Part shown: piece after piece, positions 8,810 through 17,853 of the stretch
Numbering within the stretch: the first letter of the stretch is position 1
How the letters are laid out: each line of letters starts with the position of its first letter
DNA from: Adhaeribacter rhizoryzae
Lineage (GTDB): Bacteria; Bacteroidota; Bacteroidia; Cytophagales; Hymenobacteraceae
DNA length: 64,000 bases
Direction: 5' to 3'
NCBI RefSeq assembly: GCF_008629685.1
Contig: NZ_VWSF01000026.1
Coordinates: 22,929-86,928 of the forward strand
Notes under the pieces: model-generated
What the model saw: only the letters and a program-made list of their open reading frames with translations
What the model was told of the DNA's origin: nothing
Databases searched by the model: none
Translations under genes and position numbers: made by a program

Positions 8810-10027
8810 TTAAATTTTAATATTTCCCACGGGGGTGCCGGTATCGCCAATCATTTCGAGCGCAAAAGCATTCTGGTCGGCTTTAACTTTTATAATGGTA
8901 CGGGCGCCCTCTTTGGGGCCGCCACCAATTACAATGGGGTAATTATGCTGTCCGGCTACCGGGGGGTGAATGCCGTACCGGTGGGTATGTCCGGAAATTA
9001 ATAAATCTACTTTGGCCTGGTTTAAAATTGGCCCAAATACTTCGCGGCAATGCAAGGTACCGTGCCCGTTGCCCGAATAATAAAAAGGAATATGACTGAA
9101 AACTATTTTGTACTTGGCCTTCTTAAAAGCTTTTTTCTGAACTTCTTTCTTCAGCCACTCCACTTGCTGCAACCGGTATTTATCAAAATCTACCAGGCCG
9201 TAATATTCTTTGTCGCCGTCGGTTTTGTCTTCTCCGGAATCGAGCACAATGGCGTAAACCGGCCCCTGCTGAAACGAGAAGTAATATTTTTGCTCCTGGT
9301 TGTTAAAATAATTACCTAAGTGGCGGGCAAACTTACCGCGGGTTTCGTGGTTGCCGCGCGATAAAATAAAGGGCGTATTGGTAGAAAATAATTGGCCAAG
9401 TGGGTTCAGCAAATGATTTACCAGTTGGTCTTCATCGGTCTGGAAATCGAACATATCGCCGTTCAGAAACACAAAATCTTTTTTGTCTTCGCCGCCATAC
9501 TGCATTAAATGCGCAAAAGAATTTGGCCGGTCGTGAATATCGTTAAACACCAGAAACGAAACACTTTTGGCATCTAAACCAGGCGTTTGAAAGGTATAAG
9601 ATTCACTCACAAAAGTATTGCCGAAGGTTACCTTATAGGGTTTAAATTCTTCGATAACTTTTGAGTTGATGCGGTAATAATATTTCTGCCCCGGTGTAAG
9701 CCCTTTTAAAGTAATGCCGTGTACCGTGTTATAAGCCTGAATCAAACCATCGTCTACGGCTACTTCTTTTTTATCTAAATTATCGGGGGTTTGGCCGTAA
9801 TCTACCCAACTGTAGCAGGGTACGTTGGTAAGCCAGCGCACTGTAATTTGGTTGGGCAGCGCCGATTGTAAATAAGGTTCGGTTTTAATAATTGGGACAT
9901 CCGGAGCTGAAGTCTTTGTCTCTCCTGCTTCGGCCAGCGACGGCAACGAACTTAAGCCCGCTACTCCTAATAGGCCCAAAGATGATATAAATTTGCGGCG
10001 GTTTATATCATTAGATAATTCTTCCAT
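8810..10027 (-). CDS. Tat-type metallophosphoesterase, tandem paralogue
   Basis: This 405-residue protein is the upstream paralogue of the gene ending at 7580. A twin-arginine signal is visible (INRRKFISSLGLLGVAGLSS), then the PAP-like N domain (YLQSALPNQITVRWLTNVP; LTPGQKYYYRINSK). The metal-binding motifs of the catalytic core are FNDIHD, LNGDMFD, RGNHETRG, SHIPFYYSGNGHG and SGHTHRY. All metal ligands expected for a calcineurin-like fold are present. Both copies keep the unusual NDIHDRP motif in place of the common GDxHG start. It probably acts in the periplasm on phosphate esters released from the SusCD substrate; that role is inferred. Confidence 0.93.
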   Translation of the reverse strand: MEELSNDINRRKFISSLGLLGVAGLSSLPSLAEAGETKTSAPDVPIIKTEPYLQSALPNQITVRWLTNVPCYSWVDYGQTPDNLDKKEVAVDDGLIQAYNTVHGITLKGLTPGQKYYYRINSKVIEEFKPYKVTFGNTFVSESYTFQTPGLDAKSVSFLVFNDIHDRPNSFAHLMQYGGEDKKDFVFLNGDMFDFQTDEDQLVNHLLNPLGQLFSTNTPFILSRGNHETRGKFARHLGNYFNNQEQKYYFSFQQGPVYAIVLDSGEDKTDGDKEYYGLVDFDKYRLQQVEWLKKEVQKKAFKKAKYKIVFSHIPFYYSGNGHGTLHCREVFGPILNQAKVDLLISGHTHRYGIHPPVAGQHNYPIVIGGGPKEGARTIIKVKADQNAFALEMIGDTGTPVGNIKI

Positions 10028-10299
10028 GTGGTGTATAATTTTAAAAATAGATAATTAATTTATTTCTGCGGCGGCTTAGCGGTGCTAAATATTTAGCTTT
10101 TAAACTGGTTTTCAGGCTAAAGAATTTTCCCCGGCAAACCGGCTTTGGTTTTATTAAAGAAAAATAATAAATGCTTTTCTGCTGCCGGCCGGCAAAATAT
10201 TCTTCTTAACCTAAAGAATATTTCGCCAGCCGGCAAGTCAGGTAAACTTAGTTGGTAGCATAACTGAAAACTTAGAATTATTTACTGGTCAAAATATTA

Positions 10300-10457
10300 G
10301 AAGCTGTTTAGCATTTTATACAATGGATCAAGCCCTTGCCCTTGCCCTTGCTGCGTGTTTTCACCAGCAAGTAGTTTAGCAGCAGCTTTAGAATTGGCGG
10401 TGATAACACCACCATTGGCACCAGATGCTGCCCGAAACAGAAATACTAAACAGCTTC
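10300..10457. repeat. Repeat family C, copy 1, with 12-bp terminal inverted repeats
   Basis: The 158-base element is bounded by GAAGCTGTTTAG (10300-10311) and its perfect complement CTAAACAGCTTC (10446-10457). Inside are three tandem CCCTTG units and TTGCTGCGTGTTTTCACCAG, then AATTGGCGGTGATAAC. Related copies are at 29455-29577 and, inverted, 46381-46485. It fills most of the gap between SusD and the phosphoesterases (10028-10495), where no gene is seen. A second AACAGCTTCTTAAT occurs just right of the element, at the SusD stop codon, and may be a target-site relic. Confidence 0.75.
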
Positions 10458-10495
10458 TTAATTTAATTAGGTTCTGACCGGCAATTAACAGCTTC

Positions 10496-12274
10496 TTAAT
10501 AATTCGGATTTTGTTCGAGTTTGGCATTTTTCTGGATTTCGGATACCGGAATCGGCGAAAAATAACCCTTCGGATGAAACGACCGCGGCCCCACCGACAC
10601 AATATTGTACTGCAGGGTATGGGTGGTTTTATCGGGATTAAGTTTAGCCACAATATCGATGCCATTAGCCGGGCCATTCATGACCTGCTCGGCAATGAGC
10701 CAGCGGCGAATATCGAAATACCGGTGACCTTCAAAAGCCAGTTCGTACTTGCGCTCGTAGCGGTACAAATCTTCCAGGGCTTGTCCGGCAACCGAACTCG
10801 CTATGGCGGGCATTCCGGCGCGGGTGCGTACTTTGTTTATATACGTACGGGCTTCTTCGGTTTCGCCCAGCTCTAAACAGGCTTCGGCGTAATTTAACAA
10901 TACCTCGGCGTAGCGGAACATAATCCAGGGCTGGTCGCCGCGGAAAAATTGGCCATCAACGTTTTTATCTAAAAACTTACGGGTGTAATAACCGGTGGTA
11001 GAGGCATTCCAGTTTTCGATGGGGCTAAAACGGGTATCGACGCCCCAAACCACTTCTACTTTGTTCGTAGCTGCATTCCAAACTTCCTTGCTGCCCGTTT
11101 GAATAATGCCTTCGGGTTCAGTAGCGGCGGCATCGGCTGGCCGGTTCCGCCACACGGCGCCGTTATACAAAATAGAAGCGTAAAAACGTGGGTCCCGGTT
11201 TTTGTAAGGTTGCGTGGCGTGCTCCGGATTATTCCAGCTGAAAGGCGTACCGTCTTTAAGCTGGTAGCCGGTTACAAAATTCTCAATCGGCAGGTTGCCA
11301 CCCCAGTTATGGTAACCGTTCGGACCGTTCCACAAGTCTACAGAAGTGCCTTTTAGCTGCTTGTTGTGTAATTTAGCAAATAATATTTCGGGGTTGTGGT
11401 TATCCAGGAAAATGCGGGTATAATTTTCGGCGCCCGAATCGGTGGGGGTGTACAAACCGTGTTTGCCGGGGTTATCGATGAGGGCTTTGGCGGCGGCTTT
11501 GGCAGCTTGCCACCGTTGCGTTTGGTCGCCGCTGGTGTAGCCTACCAGCGCATTGGTATTACCCGGCTTATTAAATAAATCGCTGGCCGCGTACAACAAC
11601 ATTCTGGATTTTAACGCCATGGCCGAATATTTAGTAGCCCGGCCCAGGTTATCGTTGTTATAACTGGCCCCCAGCAATTCAATCGCACTGTCGCAATCTT
11701 CTACAATGGCGTTCACGCATTCTTCAAAAGTATTCCGGGGCACAAACATGCCTTCGCTATCTTCCAGGCTAAAATTTTCTTTTACCAACGGAATGCCGCC
11801 AAAATGGCTAACCAGGTTAAAATAATAATAAGCCCGAATAAAACGCACCTCGCCGGTGAGCCGGTTTTTTAAAGTTTCATCTTTAAAAGGTACCTCATTA
11901 ATCCGCTCCAGAAAAATATTGCAATTACGAATGCCTTTGTAATAATTACCCCACTGCCCAAATTGGGTAAGCGTGCCCATATTTTCGGGGGTGAGCGTAC
12001 CTTTTACCACCACATCGGTGCCTTTGTCGCGCAGGTACATGCCCTCGTCCGAAACGGCGGTGTGCATTACTTTCCAGCTATCAGTAAACGGGTCCCAGAT
12101 GCGGCCGTACAAATCGTTTACAAAAGCTTCTACCAGAGCCGGGTCTTTCCACACGTCGGCATCACTAATGGCATCCAGCGGCTTTCTTTCCAGAAAATCC
12201 TCATCGCACGAAGTAGCCCCGCCCAGAAACAGCACGCAGGCCACGAAAAATATTTTTTTAGATATAAATTTCAT
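10496..12274 (-). CDS. SusD/RagB family glycan-binding lipoprotein
   Basis: The 592-residue protein has a lipoprotein signal (VLFLGGATSCDED, lipid-attached Cys near residue 23). It continues with the SusD N-terminal pattern FLERKPLDAISDADVWKDPA and TPR-like segments (RFIRAYYYFNLVSHFGGIPLV; YSAMALKSRMLLYAASDLF). It ends with the RagB signature (IMFRYAEVLLNYAEACLELGE; RYERKYELAFEGHRYFDIRRW). SusD proteins sit on the outer membrane as the lid of the SusC transporter and bind the incoming ligand. Its start codon is 11 bases past the SusC stop, so the two are co-transcribed. Ligand class is inferred only from nearby phosphoesterases and glycosidases. Confidence 0.96.
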   Translation of the reverse strand: MKFISKKIFFVACVLFLGGATSCDEDFLERKPLDAISDADVWKDPALVEAFVNDLYGRIWDPFTDSWKVMHTAVSDEGMYLRDKGTDVVVKGTLTPENMGTLTQFGQWGNYYKGIRNCNIFLERINEVPFKDETLKNRLTGEVRFIRAYYYFNLVSHFGGIPLVKENFSLEDSEGMFVPRNTFEECVNAIVEDCDSAIELLGASYNNDNLGRATKYSAMALKSRMLLYAASDLFNKPGNTNALVGYTSGDQTQRWQAAKAAAKALIDNPGKHGLYTPTDSGAENYTRIFLDNHNPEILFAKLHNKQLKGTSVDLWNGPNGYHNWGGNLPIENFVTGYQLKDGTPFSWNNPEHATQPYKNRDPRFYASILYNGAVWRNRPADAAATEPEGIIQTGSKEVWNAATNKVEVVWGVDTRFSPIENWNASTTGYYTRKFLDKNVDGQFFRGDQPWIMFRYAEVLLNYAEACLELGETEEARTYINKVRTRAGMPAIASSVAGQALEDLYRYERKYELAFEGHRYFDIRRWLIAEQVMNGPANGIDIVAKLNPDKTTHTLQYNIVSVGPRSFHPKGYFSPIPVSEIQKNAKLEQNPNY

Positions 12275-12285
12275 CCTTTTCGGCT

Positions 12286-15200
12286 TTAAAAAGTTAAGCT
12301 TAAACCAGCGTTATATATTTTAATTTGCGGATAATAATGACCCGCACCGTTCGGTAATTCGGGGTCAAATATTTTCACTTTGTCGAAGGTGAGTAAATTC
12401 TGGCCGCTCACGTACACCCGCAGTTGCTGCATTTTTAGTTTCTGCACCAGGGTTTCCGGAATATTATAACCAAGTTGCAGGGTTTTTAAGCGGAGGTAGT
12501 TGGTATTATAAAGCCAGTAAGAGTTCTGTTGGGTAATCCAGTATTCGCGGTTATCAAAAACCCGGGCTACATCGGTATCGGTATTTTCCGGGGTCCAGCG
12601 GTTCTCGACGTAAGCCAGCGGGAAATTACCTATTAAGCCCGATTCGGTACGCACGTATTGGTTCGCGCCGGCGGCACCCTGCCACAACATGCTTAAATCT
12701 AAATCGCCGAACACAAAATTCATGTTTAAGCCGTAAGTCAACTCCGGAAACTGCGATTTATTAAAGCGGGTACGATCCAGAGCATTAATTTTACCATCTT
12801 CGTTTACATCTCGGAAAATAACATCGCCGGGGCGGGCACCCGCCATGTGGGGCGTACTGTTTACGTGGTCCACATCTTTATAAATGCCCATGGCTTCGTA
12901 GTACAAACTCGACCCGATGCGGGTGCCGGTGTATCTTTGGTAATCCGGAATATTTTCGGGTTCGTCCCAGAACAATATTTTATTGCGGGCAAACGATACG
13001 GTACCGGCAGTTTCCATCCGGAATTTGCCAAAAGATTTGCGGTGCGATAATTGGGCATCGAAGCCTTGGTTCTGTACTTTACCCAGGTTTTCGTCGGGCA
13101 GCACAATACCGGTATATTCCGGCACCGAGGCCGAACGGGCAATGAGAATATTGGAGCGTTTGGTGCGGAAATAATCAACCTCCAGGCTAACAGCGCCATT
13201 AAATAACTGGCTCTCGATACCCACGTTAAAATTATTCGCTACTTCCCAGGTAATATTTTCGTTCGGAATACGGATGGGATAAATAGAAGGATTTAAGCCC
13301 AGATCGTTGCCAAAAATAGAACCGGACCCGAAACCGTAATTACTCAGGTACTGGAAGTTGGCCACTTTATCGTTACCCATTTGCCCCCACGAACCGCGCA
13401 CTTTAAAGAAATCTACCAGGTTAATATTGTTCTTCCAGAAGTTTTCGTTTGAAAGAACCCAGCCGGCCGAGAAGCCCGGGAAAAAGCCAAAGCGTTTGTC
13501 GCGCGGGAAGTTCTGGGAGCCGTCGTAGCGCCAGTTAAAATCGAAGAGGTATGTATCTTTAAACTGGTAAGAAGCCCGGCCAAAGTAATTTTTTCGGGCC
13601 GTCTCATAACCCGAGCCACTCACCTGTCTTTCGTCCTGGCCGCCGGCAAATAATTGGTCTACCGCTGCCGAAATAAAGTACCGGCGCAAACCGTAAAAGT
13701 CATTACCTTTTTCTTCGTTTTGCTCATACGCTACAAACGCGCTAATGCTGTGCGGGCCAAAAGTACGGGCATAATTAATTTTGGAGTTAAGGGTTATTTG
13801 CTGGCTATGTACAAAAGACTCGGTTAACTGCGGATCGCTTACGCCGCGTTCAGCGGAATTCAGAATGGGCTCGTTCTGGCCGTTAAACCCGCCAAAGGTG
13901 TAGAGCGTCCAGGGCTTAATAAAGTTCTTTTTGTAAGTCAGTTCTTTACTGGCCGCCAGGTTACCATCAATAAACAAGCCTTTTACCCAAGGCAATTTAA
14001 CCGTATACCCAAAAAGGGCGTTTACCAGGTTTATGTCGTGTTTGTTGTAGCCAATGGTGTTGGTGGAGGTTACCACCGGGTTATTGCCTTGTTCAATATC
14101 GGGACCGGGTAAGCCGTTGGGCCAAACTGCTGTTTCGGTGGGGCGGCCCCGCTGAATAAACCGGAAAATATCGCTGGCGCCCAGCGGCGGATAATTTTTA
14201 TTGCTATGCCGGCCCTGTACATCAAAATTTAACTTAATATTTTCGGTTACATCGGCATCGAGGTTAATGCGCAGGTTTTGCTGTTTGTAATTGGTGGCGC
14301 TGTTGCGGTAAACGGCATCTTCGTAAACACTGCCCAGTGAAACAAAATACCGTACCTTATCGCCGCCACCGCGCAAGCTCAGGTTGTGGCGGTTCTGCAA
14401 CGACCAAGGTTTAATTACCGCATCAATCCAGTCGGTGTTGGGGTGCGTCCAGGGCGAAGAACCGTCTTTAAACTTCTGAATATCTTCATCGGTATATTTG
14501 GGCCGGGTGCCGGCGTAACCTAATATTTCGTTGGTTAACTGGGCATATAAACCCGCATCGGCCATTTCGGGCATGCGGGTGGGTGTTACGAAACCCTGGT
14601 TAAAACTATAATCGAGGGTAGGTTTGCCGGTTTTGCCTCTTTTGGTTTTCACCAGAATTACCCCGTTGGCGGCCCGGGAGCCGTAAATAGAAGCCGAAGC
14701 ATCTTTTAGAACCGAAATACTTTCAATGTCGTTGGGGTTGAGTTTATCTAAACCGCCTAACAAGCTTGGAATACCGTCTACTACAATCAGCGGCGAATTA
14801 TCGCCTAAAGTACTCTGGCCCCGGATAAATAATTGCGAGCCACCGCCGCCCGGTTCGCCGGAACGATCAACAGCAATAACGCCGGCTACGCGGCCCGTTA
14901 AAGTATTTGTTACGTGGGTAGTGGGCGCTTGATTCAGGTCCTCGCCTTTCACCATCGAAATTGCTCCGGTAACGTTTACTTTTTTCTGGGTACCATAACC
15001 CACCACCACTACTTCTTCTAAAGCTTTGGCATCGTCTTCCAAAGTAATATTTAGCGTTCCTCCGGAAGTGGGTACGGGTACTTCTTTGGTGGCAAAGCCA
15101 ATAAAAGAAAATATTAAGGTGCCCCCGCTGTTTGGTACTACCAAGGTATAGCTGCCATCCGGACCCGAAGTAGCGCCGTTATTGGTTCCTTTTAATAAAA

Positions 15201-15675
15201 TGGTAACGCCCGGCAAACCTTCTCCGCTTCTGGAAGTGATTTTACCCGAAACGGTAATATCTACCGCGGCCACTAAACTGGTTCGTAAGATGCTGGCTTC
15301 GGGGCTGGTAACCAACCGTAACCGAACGTGTATATTATTTTTCACCTGCTTAAATTCGAGTTGCGTACTTGCCGCTACCTGGTCCAGCACCTTTTCCAGC
15401 GATTCGTTTTTCGCCGATATGGTAATCAGGCCTTTATGCAGGGTTTCCTGCTCATCAAAAGTAAATTTATAAACTGTGGCGGCTTCAATTTTCCGGATAA
15501 AATCCTGCAAAGTGGCATTGCGGAGCGATAAGGATATTTTGGTTTCTTTCAGGCTTTGCAACCTTTCGCCATCGTCGGCGGCCCATACAGCCGAAATAAC
15601 CAGGAGCTGAAAAAGAACACTTAATAGTGTGTAACCAGCTATCCGGGGAAACAGATAGTATAGATTTTTTTTCAT
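12286..15675 (-). CDS. SusC/RagA family TonB-linked transporter with STN domain
   Basis: This 1129-residue protein carries a signal peptide to about residue 33. A secretin/TonB short N-terminal (STN) domain follows (ISLSLRNATLQDFIRKIEAA to about residue 120). Next is a CarboxypepD_reg-like domain (VSGKITSRSGEGLPGVTILL), then the SusC connector (EVVVVGYGTQKKVNVTGAIS). The plug contains DGIPSLLGGLDKLNPNDIES and VLKDASASIYGSRAANGV, and the barrel ends YNAGLSLTF with a terminal Phe. It imports a ligand delivered by SusD. The STN domain is the signalling module that contacts FecR proteins in the periplasm. The FecR gene lies 160 bases upstream on the same strand, which supports ligand-sensing autoregulation. 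Confidence 0.96.
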   Translation of the reverse strand: MKKNLYYLFPRIAGYTLLSVLFQLLVISAVWAADDGERLQSLKETKISLSLRNATLQDFIRKIEAATVYKFTFDEQETLHKGLITISAKNESLEKVLDQVAASTQLEFKQVKNNIHVRLRLVTSPEASILRTSLVAAVDITVSGKITSRSGEGLPGVTILLKGTNNGATSGPDGSYTLVVPNSGGTLIFSFIGFATKEVPVPTSGGTLNITLEDDAKALEEVVVVGYGTQKKVNVTGAISMVKGEDLNQAPTTHVTNTLTGRVAGVIAVDRSGEPGGGGSQLFIRGQSTLGDNSPLIVVDGIPSLLGGLDKLNPNDIESISVLKDASASIYGSRAANGVILVKTKRGKTGKPTLDYSFNQGFVTPTRMPEMADAGLYAQLTNEILGYAGTRPKYTDEDIQKFKDGSSPWTHPNTDWIDAVIKPWSLQNRHNLSLRGGGDKVRYFVSLGSVYEDAVYRNSATNYKQQNLRINLDADVTENIKLNFDVQGRHSNKNYPPLGASDIFRFIQRGRPTETAVWPNGLPGPDIEQGNNPVVTSTNTIGYNKHDINLVNALFGYTVKLPWVKGLFIDGNLAASKELTYKKNFIKPWTLYTFGGFNGQNEPILNSAERGVSDPQLTESFVHSQQITLNSKINYARTFGPHSISAFVAYEQNEEKGNDFYGLRRYFISAAVDQLFAGGQDERQVSGSGYETARKNYFGRASYQFKDTYLFDFNWRYDGSQNFPRDKRFGFFPGFSAGWVLSNENFWKNNINLVDFFKVRGSWGQMGNDKVANFQYLSNYGFGSGSIFGNDLGLNPSIYPIRIPNENITWEVANNFNVGIESQLFNGAVSLEVDYFRTKRSNILIARSASVPEYTGIVLPDENLGKVQNQGFDAQLSHRKSFGKFRMETAGTVSFARNKILFWDEPENIPDYQRYTGTRIGSSLYYEAMGIYKDVDHVNSTPHMAGARPGDVIFRDVNEDGKINALDRTRFNKSQFPELTYGLNMNFVFGDLDLSMLWQGAAGANQYVRTESGLIGNFPLAYVENRWTPENTDTDVARVFDNREYWITQQNSYWLYNTNYLRLKTLQLGYNIPETLVQKLKMQQLRVYVSGQNLLTFDKVKIFDPELPNGAGHYYPQIKIYNAGLSLTF

Positions 15676-15835
15676 AAATTTGGGTTTGTTGTTTATACAA
15701 TTGTTTTACAAAAGCTTCCGGCAACCTGCATGCGCCAACATTTGGTTTTTCGGAGGCAAGCGCCGCAAAGCTTCTATCCGGAAGTTTTGCGGCGTAATTT
15801 TACATTTCCATTATTTCATAATTGTTAAGCTTTAG

Positions 15836-16891
15836 TTATCTAAACTTTATTAAAATTTTATTTCCTTTCTTTTCGTAAGTAAAGCTTTTTACAAAAGCTA
15901 TCCCGGCCAGCACATTATCCAGGCTTTCATCCTGGTAACTGCCCGTGTAACGCCATTCTTTTTTTTGCCCCGGAATTTTGCCAACTACCTGAATATTAAT
16001 GCCGTACCAGCCTTCGAGTTTTTGAATAACCTGTTCTAAATTTGCCTGTTTAAAATATAGAATACCCGCCCGCCAGCTTAAAACTTCCTGGGCATCAAAA
16101 GCAGAAACTTTATAAGTAAGGGCTGTTTGGCTATATTGTAATTGCTGGCCGGGTAGGAGAATGGCCAGTTGCGTCTTATTGCCGGGTTTATTTTTTTCAA
16201 TTTTAACTGAACCGGTAGCTAAGGCTATTGCTACATTTTGTTTACCGGGGCGGTAATTAATATTAAAAGAAGTGCCTAAGGCCTGGGTAAGCAGCGAACC
16301 GGTTTTTACCATAAAAGGCCGTTGGGCATCTTTGGCCACTTTAAAAAATGCTTCGCCGGTTAAGGTAATTTCTCTTTTATGCGAGGAAAAATGCGCTGGA
16401 TAAGTAACCTGGCTATTGCTGTTTAAGGTAATAACCGAGCCATCTTCCAGGGTAATATTTTTCCGGATTCCAGAACCTGATTGGATGGTTACCAACCGAA
16501 TAACAGACTTATTTTTACGGGTGAATTGGTCCGAGAAAAACCACAGGAAACAAACCGGCAGGAATATAATGGCGGCCACTTTCAGCCACCATTGCCATTG
16601 GGTTTGGGTTTTCGGCAGGGCTAAAACGTTAGTTTCTGATTCAGCGTAATCTGTTACCAAATCGGCGGCGGCTTGTTTCTCTATATTTCCGTTAATACGT
16701 GCCAAAATAGCGGCGGAATGCGGCGCAAATTCTTTAGATGCTTCTTCAATTTCTACTTCTTCCCACAACCGGTATAATTCCTGTTCGTGCGGCGTGGGAA
16801 GTTCCGATTCTTTGAACCACGCCAAAATTTTTTCTACCTCCTCCGGCGAACATTCTCCTCTGAAATATTTCTCTAATAGTGTATTTTCCAT
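15836..16891 (-). CDS. FecR-family anti-sigma factor
   Basis: The 351-residue protein has a cytoplasmic N-terminal sigma-binding segment (LLEKYFRGECSPEEVEKILAWF). One transmembrane helix follows near residues 102-121 (WWLKVAAIIFLPVCFLWFF). The periplasmic FecR domain carries ITLEDGSVITLNSNSQVTYP and REITLTGEAFFKVAKD. A C-terminal DUF4974-like domain ends it (VLSWRAGILYFKQANLEQVI; LEGWYGINIQV). It holds the divergent ECF sigma factor inactive until the STN domain of SusC signals ligand. The gene is divergent from the sigma factor, with 215 bases between, and reads toward susC. Confidence 0.94.
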   Translation of the reverse strand: MENTLLEKYFRGECSPEEVEKILAWFKESELPTPHEQELYRLWEEVEIEEASKEFAPHSAAILARINGNIEKQAAADLVTDYAESETNVLALPKTQTQWQWWLKVAAIIFLPVCFLWFFSDQFTRKNKSVIRLVTIQSGSGIRKNITLEDGSVITLNSNSQVTYPAHFSSHKREITLTGEAFFKVAKDAQRPFMVKTGSLLTQALGTSFNINYRPGKQNVAIALATGSVKIEKNKPGNKTQLAILLPGQQLQYSQTALTYKVSAFDAQEVLSWRAGILYFKQANLEQVIQKLEGWYGINIQVVGKIPGQKKEWRYTGSYQDESLDNVLAGIAFVKSFTYEKKGNKILIKFR

Positions 16892-17106
16892 TACCTATAA
16901 AAGGCCGTTTGGAGGGTATACACTTAACTTAAGGTCAGCACCACCTCGGTTTCAAAAAATTTATTTATTTCTTAAAAACCTTGACTTAACCTTTTTTTAT
17001 GTTTAGTTTTCTAATCATAATACTATATAATTTGTGAAATATTTAATTTTCGGGTAAAGTACTTCTCCAAAATCTTTAAAAAGCTTAAATTTATTTAACC
17101 GGTAAA

Positions 17107-17700
17107 ATGACGGAAGCAAACGCGGATAACAGCCCGGCCATTATTCAAGCGCTAAAACACGGCGACCGCTTGGCTTTTGAAAAAATTTATCAGCGCTTTG
17201 GCCCCAAGCTTTATGCTTTTACCTTAAAATTGGGCTGCAATAAAGAAGATGCGGAAGAAGTAGTGCAGGAGGTATTTTTAAAGATTTGGGAGCGCAAACA
17301 TTTACTCGACCCACAGCAAAACTTTGATGGGTATTTATTCCGAATGGTCCGCCACCTTGTTTACAACAAAGCGCGGCACCGGGTACATGAATTTGCTTAC
17401 CACAGTTACCTGGCAAGTGCCCAAAACAAAACTGAAAGTTATATCGAAGAAAGCCTGGATTACCAGGAACTGGATCAGTTGCTTCAAGAAACCTATACCG
17501 CTTTGCCGCCGGTGCGGCAACAGGTTTTTGTCATGAGCCGCTTAGAAGGTTTAAGTAATAATGAAATTGCCGAAAAACTCCAGACCAGTAACAGCAACAT
17601 CGAGAACCATCTGAATAAGGCGTTACGGGCTATTCGCCTGAAACTAAAGTTGTATAAAGTTATTTACCTTAATATTGGGGTTCTCTTTAGCTTTTTATAG
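17107..17700 (+). CDS. ECF RNA polymerase sigma factor
   Basis: The 197-residue protein has sigma region 2 (RLAFEKIYQRFGPKLYAFTLKLGCNKEDAEEVVQEVFLKIWE split over residues ~19-63). Region 4 follows (LPPVRQQVFVMSRLEGLSNNEIAEKL and the helix-turn-helix to about 178). It ends with a hydrophobic tail (VIYLNIGVLFSFL), common in Bacteroidota ECF sigmas paired with FecR. It directs polymerase to the SusC/SusD promoter when released by FecR. It is the only plus-strand gene of the uptake region. Confidence 0.95.
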   Translation: MTEANADNSPAIIQALKHGDRLAFEKIYQRFGPKLYAFTLKLGCNKEDAEEVVQEVFLKIWERKHLLDPQQNFDGYLFRMVRHLVYNKARHRVHEFAYHSYLASAQNKTESYIEESLDYQELDQLLQETYTALPPVRQQVFVMSRLEGLSNNEIAEKLQTSNSNIENHLNKALRAIRLKLKLYKVIYLNIGVLFSFL

Positions 17701-17816
17701 TGTTACCGGAATATTTCTGGCTAAAACCTTCTTAATATTATTCAAACTTTCACAAAACTATCCAAATTCCCCTTCGGAAAGACTGGAGGAGGATTTACTT
17801 AACTAATATAACCCAA

Positions 17817-17839
17817 GAGCAGGATTAAACATCCTGCTC
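17817..17839. terminator. weak hairpin between convergent genes
   Basis: A 9-bp perfect stem GAGCAGGAT/ATCCTGCTC with a 5-base loop lies between the sigma gene end (17700) and the TerB-like gene end (17854). No long T-run follows it on either strand, so a terminator role is uncertain. Confidence 0.4.
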
Positions 17840-17853
17840 CTGTTAATCTGCTA

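Noticed and set aside
10297..10677. 126-codon minus-strand frame past the SusD end
   Set aside because: It overlaps the end of susD in another frame and then runs through a Repeat C copy; no family signature.
17041..17106. -7 box ahead of the ECF sigma gene
   Set aside because: TATAATTTG upstream is close to, but does not match, the TAnnTTTG consensus, so no promoter is listed there.
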